48,430 nt of DNA from Asticcacaulis biprosthecium C19 (lineage in GTDB: Bacteria; Pseudomonadota; Alphaproteobacteria; Caulobacterales; Caulobacteraceae). Where the stretch lies: assembly GCF_000204015.1 (NCBI RefSeq), contig NZ_GL883078.1, positions 841,814 to 890,243 of the forward strand, given 5' to 3'. Below are positions 16,779 to 23,361 of the stretch, one piece after another. The notes under the pieces are model-generated. The model was not told the DNA's origin and searched no databases. It saw nothing but the letters and a program-made list of their open reading frames with translations. Position 1 is the first letter of the stretch. Each line of letters opens with the position of its first letter. Both the position numbers and the translations under genes were made by a program.

Positions 16779-16955
16779 ATGATGAACGCTCATGTCGCCC
16801 CTTTCCCGACCCGCCGGCCGTCACCCCCGATCCACCAATCGACGATCGACGGGGACGTCTATGACGAAGACCTGCCGCCGGAACTGTTCGACGAGGATGA
16901 GGACCGCGAAGATTTGGTCACTTATCTGCATATCGCTGAACACGTCGAAGATTGA
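16779..16955 (+). CDS. Small acidic hypothetical protein (58 aa)
   Basis: Opens MMNAHVAPFPTRRPSPPIHQ and ends with a strongly acidic stretch (DEDLPPELFDEDEDREDL) then TYLHIAEHVED. GAGG lies 5 nt before the ATG. It begins 13 nt after the upstream stop, and the next gene starts 9 nt after its own stop, so it is embedded in a tight operon, the best evidence that it is real. No family recognised. Confidence 0.6.
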   Translation: MMNAHVAPFPTRRPSPPIHQSTIDGDVYDEDLPPELFDEDEDREDLVTYLHIAEHVED

Positions 16956-16963
16956 GGCAAGAA

Positions 16964-17278
16964 ATGAGCACGACACGCGGTTCGCCACTCGGCCGGATTC
17001 TGGTGATCATTCTGGTGATCGTCCTGATCATCGCCGGCATCTGGTACTTCAACAAGAACAACTCGACCACGATCGGCGAGCATGTCGGTGAGGCTATTGA
17101 CGCCGTGCCCGCGGCCGCCAACAAGGCCATTGAAGAGGTCAAGGACAGCGACACCCTGTCCAGCGTTGGCGAAAATCTCGAAGAAGCCGGCGAAAACGCC
17201 GGCAAGGGCCTGGAAAAGGCCGGCAAGTCGACCTCCAGCGCCGTCTCCAAGGCCACCGACGGCGACGACAGAACCTGA
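16964..17278 (+). CDS. Single-pass membrane protein, hypothetical
   Basis: 104 aa. There is one N-terminal transmembrane helix (about residues 10-29, ILVIILVIVLIIAGIWYF). The rest is a hydrophilic Ala/Lys/Glu-rich region with amphipathic repeat character (EAGENAGKGLEKAGKSTSS), reminiscent of stress-related apolipoprotein-like or ElaB-type tails. ATG 16964 has GAGG at 6 nt spacing, formed partly by the stop codon region of the preceding gene. Expected topology is N-in with a periplasmic tail or the reverse; sequence alone does not settle it. Confidence 0.65.
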   Translation: MSTTRGSPLGRILVIILVIVLIIAGIWYFNKNNSTTIGEHVGEAIDAVPAAANKAIEEVKDSDTLSSVGENLEEAGENAGKGLEKAGKSTSSAVSKATDGDDRT

Positions 17279-17292
17279 GAAAGGAACGATCG

Positions 17293-17373
17293 ATGAAAGG
17301 CATTTTACTGTGGCTGGTGGGCATACCGATCCCCATCATCATCCTCCTCTATCTGTTTGGCGTCATGCGGTAG
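17293..17373 (+). CDS. Tiny hydrophobic membrane peptide (26 aa)
   Basis: MKGILLWLVGIPIPIIILLY followed by LFGVMR: almost entirely one transmembrane helix containing a Pro-Ile-Pro kink, with a basic residue at each end. AAGGA lies 7 nt upstream. It begins 14 nt after the previous gene and is followed by a strong terminator at 17431. I recall near-identical tiny membrane peptides from other proteobacteria but cannot verify that here. Confidence 0.6.
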   Translation: MKGILLWLVGIPIPIIILLYLFGVMR

Positions 17374-17430
17374 TACTGGACCGATCACGGCTTCGATCTT
17401 TCCCCGGGTCGAGGCCCTGATCCATGACGC

Positions 17431-17462
17431 GGAGCAAGGCGTAAACCTTGCTCCCTCTTTTT
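17431..17462 (+). terminator. Rho-independent terminator
   Basis: A perfect 9 bp stem (GGAGCAAGG / CCTTGCTCC), loop CGTAAA, then CTCTTTTTC. It ends the four-gene small-protein operon before the kinase at 17512. Confidence 0.8.
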
Positions 17463-17511
17463 CATTTTTGTGTTTGCGGTGGCGCGGACCGCATATTCGA
17501 GTTAGACAATT

Positions 17512-18261
17512 ATGATGCCCGCCAACGACATGTCCTCGCCTTCGCACGATCAAATCCGCGAATATCTGCACCGCCAGATGCTGTCGTCGGTGTCGCACGA
17601 CCTGAAGACGCCGCTGGCGACCATTATCGGGTCACTGGAAGTGATGACGCTGCTGGATGCCAAGCTGTCCGAGGACAAGCGCCGCGCCCTGGTCAGTTCC
17701 GCCCTCACCGAAGCCTTCCGGCTCGACTATTTCATCACCAACATCCTGGACATGGCCAAGTTCGAAGCCGACGCCGTGCGGCCGCGTTTTGAATCGGCGC
17801 GGCTGAGCCAGATGATCCAGGATTCGCTGTCACGGCTAGGGCCTTTGAAGACGCGTGGCGAGTTGGAGATTACCCAGGTGGGTACCCAAGACGAGATTGT
17901 TACCGATCCGATGCTGGGCGCCCGGGCGATCGGCTTGGTGCTGCATAATGCCTTCAAATTCGGTGGCCGCAAGGCCGGCAAGGAAACGCCTCGGGTCGAG
18001 GTCGCCTACGGCATGAAGGACGGTTACGGCTTCGTCCGCATCCGGGACCATGGCGAAGGCATTCCCGACGATCAGCAGGTGGCGGTGTTCGACAAATACA
18101 CCCGCCTGCAAAAGTCCGATCAGCAGGCCGCCGGCACGGGTCTGGGCCTGACCATCTGCCAGCATATCATGCGGCTGCTGCATGGACGGATCGAGCTGAC
18201 CAACCACTCCGAAGGCGGAGCGGTGTTTACGCTAATCTATTCCGATAACCGCAAGTCGTAA
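17512..18261 (+). CDS. KdpD-like soluble histidine kinase core
   Basis: 249 aa, consisting only of a dimerisation/phospho-acceptor domain (His29 in SVSHDLKTPLATI) and an ATPase domain (HNAFKFGG, DHGEGIPD, GTGLGLTI). The HDLKTPLATIIGS wording is typical of the KdpD C-terminal half. The usual KdpD N-terminal UspA/KdpD domains and four membrane helices are absent, so any signal must come from a partner protein or the cytoplasm. The likely partner is the KdpE-like regulator encoded on the opposite strand at 18846-19568, separated only by a DUF1328 gene. No kdpFABC potassium pump genes are in the window. Confidence 0.85.
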   Translation: MMPANDMSSPSHDQIREYLHRQMLSSVSHDLKTPLATIIGSLEVMTLLDAKLSEDKRRALVSSALTEAFRLDYFITNILDMAKFEADAVRPRFESARLSQMIQDSLSRLGPLKTRGELEITQVGTQDEIVTDPMLGARAIGLVLHNAFKFGGRKAGKETPRVEVAYGMKDGYGFVRIRDHGEGIPDDQQVAVFDKYTRLQKSDQQAAGTGLGLTICQHIMRLLHGRIELTNHSEGGAVFTLIYSDNRKS

Positions 18262-18293
18262 TCCTGCTTATTCTACGGAGCGGAAATAGTTTT

Positions 18294-18377
18294 AAAGCGG
18301 ATCCACAGATTAGACAGATTTCACAGATTAAGCCTCTGAATAATCTGTGAAATCTGTCTAATCTGTGGACCCACTTT
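18294..18377. repeat. Long inverted repeat, family B copy 1 (CACAGATTA type)
   Basis: A perfect 29 bp stem (18302-18330 / 18341-18369) with a 10 nt loop, extending by eight more pairs with two mismatches. Each arm is a 9 nt word in tandem (AATCTGTGA, AATCTGTCT, AATCTGTGG). The GC dyad GCCGCTACGCGGC plus GGTTCAGG follows near 18388. It lies between the kinase (+) and DUF1328 (-) genes, a convergent junction. Copies 2 and 3 are at 31283 and 36964. Confidence 0.9.
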
Positions 18378-18418
18378 AACGCAATTGCCGCTACGCGGCC
18401 GGTTCAGGTCCGACACAT

Positions 18419-18445
18419 AAAAAAAACCGGCCGCGAGGGCCGGTT
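18419..18445 (-). terminator. Rho-independent terminator of the DUF1328 gene
   Basis: A perfect 8 bp stem AACCGGCC / GGCCGGTT with a 5 nt loop. On the minus strand it is followed by a run of eight T; on the plus strand by CTTTATTT, so it may act in both directions. Confidence 0.8.
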
Positions 18446-18467
18446 CTTTATTTGGATTTTACTGCCG

Positions 18468-18650
18468 TCACAGTGGGGGATTGGCGCTGCGGCCGGTGAT
18501 CATGCGGTACACCAGGCTGGCGATAAACAGCACCACAAAGATCACGGCGATGAACTTGGCGATTTCGGCGAAGGTGCCGGCCAGGCCGGTGAAACCGAAG
18601 AAGGCGGCAACCACCGCCAGAATAAAGAAAGTCACAATCCAGTTTAACAT
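18468..18650 (-). CDS. DUF1328 small membrane protein
   Basis: 60 aa with two transmembrane helices joined by a short turn (FFGFTGLAGTFAEIAK). This matches the DUF1328/YtjA family, small inner-membrane proteins often found among general-stress genes. AGGAGA lies 6 nt before the ATG. Upstream on the same strand there is a 9 bp inverted repeat (GAGCGACGA 18705-18713 / TCGTCGCTC 18732-18740) that could be an operator. It sits between the KdpD-like kinase and the KdpE-like regulator. Confidence 0.8.
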   Translation of the reverse strand: MLNWIVTFFILAVVAAFFGFTGLAGTFAEIAKFIAVIFVVLFIASLVYRMITGRSANPPL

Positions 18651-18785
18651 GGTCTTCTCCTGTCAGGCTCCGGCCTGGAGCCGGGCGTCATCCTGAGCGT
18701 AGGTGAGCGACGATAAATATACAAAGACGAGTCGTCGCTCCGAAATAAGGAAAACGTCAAAGGCCATTATCCGAAACAGAGATAC

Positions 18786-18820
18786 AAAAAACCAGGGCCG
18801 GCACGCGCCAACCCTGGTTT
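18786..18820 (-). terminator. Rho-independent terminator of the KdpE-like gene
   Basis: On the minus strand, stem ACCAGGG / CCCTGGT extended by A/T pairs with a GC-rich loop, then six T. It ends about 25 nt after the regulator stop codon. Confidence 0.75.
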
Positions 18821-18845
18821 TCCACCATCACGTTTTTTATAGACC

Positions 18846-19568
18846 TTAAGCCTGCTGGATCTTTTCCGGCTCCGGATTGATCAGGTCCATGCGGTAGCCG
18901 ATGCCGGATTCCGACACGATCGACTTGCCCAGGCCCGGCCGGGTTTCCAGCTTGTCGCGCACCTGGCCGATATAGACGCGCAGATACTGCGTATCCTCCA
19001 GGTGGGCAGGGCCCCAGACTTCCTTCAGGATCTGCTTGTGCGTCAGCATGCGGCCACGGTTGACCAGGAAGAAGCGCAGCAGGTCGTATTCCTTGGGCGT
19101 AAAGCCGATACGCTCGCCATCGATAAAGACTTCATGGCGTACGAGGTCCATGCGGATCGGGCCATGGACGATTTCTGGCTCGCCGACTTCCTTGACCGCC
19201 GATTTGCGCAGATTGGCATTGATACGGGCCAGCAGAACCTCAGCCGAAAAAGGTTTGGTAACATAGTCATCGGCACCGCAGTTCAACGCCGGCGCAGCGT
19301 CGGCGTCTTCCGAGCGCGCAGTCAGCACGACGATCGGCACATTCGACCACTCACGGATCTTGGCGATGACCTCCTTGCCGTCAATGTCCGGCAAGCCCAG
19401 GTCAAGCAGGATCAAATCGGGGCGAACCGAGGCCGACAGGCGCAAGGCCTGCTTGCCGCTGTCGCATTCGCACACCTTGAAATCCGCGGCTTCCAGAAAA
19501 ATGCTCAGCATTTTGCGGATTTCGTCTTCGTCATCCACAATCAGAACTGTGTTTTTCTTTTCCAGCAT
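18846..19568 (-). CDS. KdpE-like OmpR/PhoB-family response regulator
   Basis: 240 aa. Receiver domain at 1-120 with acidic pocket DDE (12-14), phospho-acceptor Asp56 in LLDLGLPDIDG, VLTARS and the KPF lysine. A winged-helix DNA-binding domain follows at about 140-232 (FTPKEYDLLRFFLVNRGRML, then YLRVYIGQVRDKLE). Sequence style is that of KdpE. The start at 19568 aligns with the family; longer in-frame extensions upstream are low-complexity read-through. The predicted kinase partner is at 17512-18261. A 280 nt gap upstream holds AT-rich DNA and imperfect inverted repeats, probably its promoter. Confidence 0.88.
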   Translation of the reverse strand: MLEKKNTVLIVDDEDEIRKMLSIFLEAADFKVCECDSGKQALRLSASVRPDLILLDLGLPDIDGKEVIAKIREWSNVPIVVLTARSEDADAAPALNCGADDYVTKPFSAEVLLARINANLRKSAVKEVGEPEIVHGPIRMDLVRHEVFIDGERIGFTPKEYDLLRFFLVNRGRMLTHKQILKEVWGPAHLEDTQYLRVYIGQVRDKLETRPGLGKSIVSESGIGYRMDLINPEPEKIQQA

Positions 19569-19789
19569 TTGACGTCCCAAAGAGGTAAAATTTGCACACC
19601 CCCGGATGACGGAAAATGGATAGAACCGCCCCAGAGATATCGTAACATGTAGGAGGTCAAAAATAAAAAATAAATGCGAGACGAATACCATCCTGCAAAG
19701 CGGCCGACAAACAGGTGCGGGTTGGTATTCGCATTTTTTTAGCTCAAACGCCGCATGGCGCGCCGCATATGCGGCGGCGCGCAGTCGCG

Positions 19790-19830
19790 CTTGCCAGATG
19801 CGATGAGTGAAGGTCATCGCATCTGGCAAG
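19790..19830. repeat. Perfect 17 bp inverted repeat near phhB
   Basis: CTTGCCAGATGCGATGA and its exact complement flank a 7 nt loop, 20 nt after the dehydratase stop codon on the minus strand. A second GC palindrome centred on CCGCATATGCGG lies just beyond, near 19766. No T-run follows, so it is either a rho-dependent mRNA 3' stabiliser or a protein site. Confidence 0.65.
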
Positions 19831-19849
19831 TAGGTTTTACCGCCGGCTA

Positions 19850-20170
19850 CTATGCCAAAATTGCTGCCGGCTGGACGCCGCTGGCCTGGGCCGCCAGTTC
19901 GATAAAACGCGCCAGGGTGTGGTCACGTTCTGTGACCGCATCGGCATCGTGCGTCGTCAGGCGAATCTGCACACGGTTATAGACGTTGAACCATTCGGGA
20001 TGGTGGTCGATGCGATCAGCCTCGGCCGCTACCGACGCCATAAAGGCAAAGGCCGCCTTAAAATCGGCAAAAGTAAAGTCGGCGCGGATGGCCTTACCGT
20101 CCGGATCGATTTTCCAATGCGGGTAATCCTGGGTCAGGGCCAGCAGTTCGTTTTCCTTGAGCTTATGCAC
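19850..20170 (-). CDS. phhB: Pterin-4-alpha-carbinolamine dehydratase
   Basis: 106 aa cytoplasmic enzyme that dehydrates 4a-hydroxytetrahydrobiopterin, regenerating the pterin cofactor after phenylalanine hydroxylation. The catalytic signature is [13 protein letters not shown] from about residue 55 (His56, His57, Pro58), with a third His at 74 in LTTHD. The length is normal for the family. Its metabolic partner phhA lies 4 kb away on the same strand, not in an operon. In Pseudomonas the two genes are usually adjacent, so the separation here suggests rearrangement or independent expression. Confidence 0.93.
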   Translation of the reverse strand: MHKLKENELLALTQDYPHWKIDPDGKAIRADFTFADFKAAFAFMASVAAEADRIDHHPEWFNVYNRVQIRLTTHDADAVTERDHTLARFIELAAQASGVQPAAILA

Positions 20171-20311
20171 GGCGGTCGCCTCCGATTTTGGCGCATCATG
20201 AACCCAAAGCTATCAAACGCCAATGGCCTTGGAACCCTCAGACGGTAAAGCCGTTGTCAGGCGTTGAACGGCGGGTTAAGTCGAGTGCAAATAAAAACAC
20301 GGGAGGTCATC

Positions 20312-22215
20312 ATGAAGGTACTGAAACAATGGGTTCTGGCTTTTGTGATGGCGACGGCGCCCCTGGGTGCACCCTTGGCCGCCCTGGCGAACCCGGCGCC
20401 CCCGCGGATAAGGCAGCCTATGCCGACGTGACGCCGCAATACATCCTGGTCAATGGCGATCTGCGCACGGGTGTCAGCCTGTCCGGCCCGTGGCACTGGT
20501 CGCTCGACCCCTACCGCGATGGCCTCTACGACTTTCACGGCAAGCCCTACGACCCAACAAAGGGCCGCGCCATGGACATCAGCGTTGCCGACGCCATGGC
20601 CAAGAATCCCAACGCGCTGTTCGAACACGACATCCACCGCGCGCCGGTGACCCAGGTGCCAGGCTCGTGGATCGGTTATGATCCGGAGACGCGTCACTAT
20701 GACGGGCTGATGTGGTATCTGAAGACCTTCGACGCACCCGCGCGCTCAGCCAAGCGGGTGTTTCTGCGTTTTGGCGCCGCCGATTACCGCGCCGATGTCT
20801 ATCTCAATGGACAGAAGGTCGGCAGCCACGAAGGCGGCTTCACCCCCTTCAGCTTCGAGGTGACGGATATCCTGCGCGAAAAGGGCAACAATCTGATCGT
20901 CGCTGTCGATTCCAAGCGTTCGGCCGACACGGTGCCGCCGACCATCACCGACTGGGAAACCTATGGCGGCATCACCCGCGATGTCCGCCTGGTCATCACG
21001 CCGCAGACCTTTGTCGATGACGACTTTATCCGCCTCACAAAGGACGGCCGCATCGCCGCCGATGTCGCCCTGGAAGGCGCCGGCAAGGCTGGAACCGCGG
21101 TCGAGGTGGCCATTCCGGCGCTGAAACTGACCCTGAAGGGCACGACCGACGCCCAGGGCCGCGTGTCGCTGAGCGCCGCCGCGCCGAAAAGCCTCAAGCG
21201 CTGGTCGCCGGATACGCCGGTGCTGTACGACGTCACCGTCAAGGCCGGAGAAGATACCGTCAGCGACCGCATCGGCTTTCGCACCATCGAGGTCCGCGGC
21301 GCCGACATCCTGCTGAACGGCGAACCCATCTATCTGCGCGGCATCTCGCTGCACGAGGAAGAGTTCGGCACCTCGCCCCAGCGCATCATCACGCAATCGG
21401 CGGCGCGCGCGCTTCTGGGCGAGATCAAGTACGGGCTGAACGGCAACTATGTCCGACTGTCGCACTATCCGCACTCGGAGGTGATGACGCGCATGGCCGA
21501 TGAAATAGGCCTGCTGGTGTGGTCCGAGGTTCCCGTCTATTGGACCGTTAAGTTCGACAGCCCGACCGTGCTGAAGGCCGCGCAGCGCATGCAGGCGGAG
21601 AACATCCTGCGTGACCGTAACCGCGCCTCGATCATCATCTGGAGCATCGGCAACGAAACTCCGGTCAGCGATGCCCGCAACAGCTTCTACACGGCCATGG
21701 CGCAACACGCGCGCGCCATCGACGGCACCCGACTGGTCTCGGCGGCATTGCTGAGCCACCGCCAGATCGTTGACGGCCGCATCGACATCACCATCGATGA
21801 CCCGATCGTGCCGGAACTGGATGTGCTGGCGGTCAATACCTACAACGGCTGGTACGGCAACGACAAGATCGAGGACGTGCCCAACACCGTCTGGCACAGC
21901 GCTTCGGGCAAGCCTTTGCTGCTGTCGGAGTTCGGCGCCGATGCGCAGTACGGCCATTTCGATTCCGAGCATCACAGCCGTTTCAGCGAGGACTACCAGG
22001 TCGATTTCTATAATGGCACCCTGGCCATGGCGGACAAGATCCCGTTCCTGCGCGGCATGTCGCCGTGGATTCTGAAGGACTTCCGCTCACCGCGCCGCCA
22101 GACCACCTGGCAGGAGGGTTGGAACCGCAAGGGGCTGGTGTCGGAAACCGGCCAGCGGAAAAGGGCGTTTTTTGTGCTGAGCGACTATTATAAGAAAAAG
22201 GCGGCGGAGGAATAA
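20312..22215 (+). CDS. GH2 family glycosidase, apparent frameshift after the signal peptide
   Basis: Exported beta-glycosidase (galactosidase/glucuronidase/mannosidase clan). The mature part shows the sugar-binding jelly roll (FLRFGAADYRADVYLNGQKV), the Ig-like domain and a TIM barrel with acid/base Glu in IIIWSIGNETP and nucleophile Glu in LLLSEFGAD. A textbook Sec signal (MKVLKQWVLAFVMATAPLGA, ending ALA|NP) starts at ATG 20312 with GGGAGG upstream, but in a frame one base off from the mature protein. Adding one C to the C5 run at 20399-20403 would join them as ANPAPPADKAAYADV. As read, the catalytic frame has only a signal-less start (ATG 20329). So this is a sequencing error, a recent mutation or a phase-variable tract. 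Substrate undetermined. Confidence 0.8.
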
Positions 22216-22265
22216 AGCGCCGAGCTCTTGTACCGCAGTTTTTGGAAGTTGCTCCGAGGAGACCA

Positions 22266-22643
22266 ATGAATTTTACGCCTGTCAACAATCTTGAAGCAGA
22301 ATTGGTGAGCGTTCGGAGTGGTCACGTCCCGATGACCAGTTTCCTGCGCTTGCTTTGTGCATCTGATTTATATGTGCCGAGTGCGAATGAAGTCGGGCAA
22401 GATTGGTCAGGGCTCCAACCTGTCATCTTCGACAAGGAAGGTGTACAAATGGTCGCCTGCTTTACCGCTTTGGAGCGCATTGCTGATGCTTCAAAATTGG
22501 CCCCCTATTGCCTAACGATACGCGGCGGCGAATTTCTGAGACGCATTCCGCACGAGTTTGGGCTGGTTGTTAATCCCGGGCATGAGGTCGGTTTTGACGT
22601 GCCGCCCATAGGCCTGCGAAAAATCATATCCGAATTCGCCTAA
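22266..22643 (+). CDS. SseB family protein
   Basis: 125 aa, soluble. The pattern SFLRLLCASDLYVPS near the N-terminus, the central ACFTALERI and the terminal FGLVVNPGHEVGF are those of the SseB N-terminal domain, first described for serine sensitivity in E. coli and often found with secretion-associated proteins; the biochemical role is unclear. ATG 22266 has GAGGAG at good spacing. Base composition is visibly lower in GC than its neighbours. It lies between the GH2 gene and a displaced copy of a GH2 3' end, which suggests arrival by insertion or rearrangement. Confidence 0.8.
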   Translation: MNFTPVNNLEAELVSVRSGHVPMTSFLRLLCASDLYVPSANEVGQDWSGLQPVIFDKEGVQMVACFTALERIADASKLAPYCLTIRGGEFLRRIPHEFGLVVNPGHEVGFDVPPIGLRKIISEFA

Positions 22644-22667
22644 GTCCATTCATGTCGACGCGCGGCT

Positions 22668-22774
22668 TGGCAAGAGGGGCGAACTGCAAGGGCCTTGCCT
22701 CGGAAACCGGTCAGCGCAAGCGGGCATTCTTTGTGCTGAGCGAGTATTACCAAACGAAGGCGGCGGAGCACTGA
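22668..22774 (+). pseudogene. Remnant of a GH2 gene 3' end
   Basis: Encodes KGLASETGQRKRAFFVLSEY then YQTKAAEH and a stop. This is unmistakably related to the last 35 residues of the GH2 protein at 20312-22215 (KGLVSETGQRKRAFFVLSDY). There is no start codon, and a 1 nt deletion breaks the frame further upstream. By eye roughly three quarters of the bases match, so it is the diverged tail of a second GH2 gene, or an old duplication, not a fresh repeat. Confidence 0.8.
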
Positions 22775-22778
22775 CACT

Positions 22779-22876
22779 TTCTTATACCTCCCCGCGCCTC
22801 TTCGCGTGGGGAGGGGGACCGCTCGAACGAAACGTAGCCAAAGGCGGAGTGAGTGAGGTGCGGTGGTGGGGCGACT
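22779..22876. repeat. Left inverted flank of the DUF559 pseudogene (R4)
   Basis: CTTATACCTCCCC, palindrome with CCTCCCCGCG / CGTGGGGAGG arms, GGGGGACCGC, then a GGTGGTGGGGCGAC end. The same landmarks occur in reverse complement at 23265-23360, so the two form a roughly 95 bp imperfect inverted repeat around the nuclease gene. Confidence 0.75.
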
Positions 22877-23229
22877 TACTTTTGGCTCAACCGCGCCTGG
22901 ACAGTCAGCCAAATACCGTCCGCTGCTCCATCTGGATCGCGGAATACCTCTCCGGCCGGAATTCGATACACTTCGATACCCTATTCATTCAGCCAGCGGT
23001 CTCGTCGTTCGTCTCGGTCGGAATCGTGAAGGGCTCCGTCAACTTCCACGTATAGCTTTACCTTGTGGCAGTAGAAATCGAGAATATACGGCCCCTTCGG
23101 ATGTTGGCGACGAAAAGCGATTCCGTCGCCATCCCTGTGCTTCAGTCTATCCCATAGAAGGAATTCCGGCGTCGTAAGCTCACGCCGCATTTCCTTGGCG
23201 AGGGCCAGTTTTCGGATGTCCCTTTTCAT
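22876..23229 (-). pseudogene. DUF559 (PD-(D/E)XK) endonuclease-domain protein, in-frame amber
   Basis: A 118-codon frame, exactly the length of the intact homologue at 48007-48360, interrupted by one TAG at codon 83 (plus-strand positions 22981-22983). Before it: RRELTTPEFLLWDRLK, FRRQHPKGPYILDFYC and VEVDGALHDSD, with the nuclease-core residues Asp51, Glu62 and Asp64 present. After it the homology continues without a shift: GIEVYRIPAGEVFRDPDGAA aligns with GLDVYRVPAADVFRDADGVA of the other copy. The other copy has Gln at the stop position, so a single CAG to TAG change explains it. The catalytic core lies before the stop, so an 82 aa product might keep some activity, but pseudogenisation is the simpler reading. 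Confidence 0.85.
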
Positions 23230-23264
23230 GGTTTCAAACTATCAATCTACGGCATTTTCGTAAA

Positions 23265-23360
23265 GTCGCCCCCCCACCACATCTCACGCGCTGGCGGCCT
23301 ACGGCCTGGCTCGCTCGTGCGGTCCCCCTCCCCACGCAAAGAGGCGTGGGGAGGTATAAG
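23265..23360. repeat. Right inverted flank of the DUF559 pseudogene (R5)
   Basis: Reverse-complement counterpart of 22779-22876: GTCGCCCCCCCACCAC at the inner end, GCGGTCCCCCTCCCC, then a palindrome with CCTCCCCACGC / GCGTGGGGAGG arms and GGTATAAG at the outer end. Confidence 0.75.
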
Positions 23361-23361
23361 A

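Noticed and set aside
18909-19829. Longer KdpE-like protein starting at 19829
   Set aside because: The extra 87 residues cross AT-rich intergenic DNA and inverted repeats; the receiver domain begins right after the Met at 19568.
20746-21975. Minus-strand open frame of 409 codons
   Set aside because: Shadow of the GH2 gene; the GH2 acid/base and nucleophile motifs fix the coding strand.
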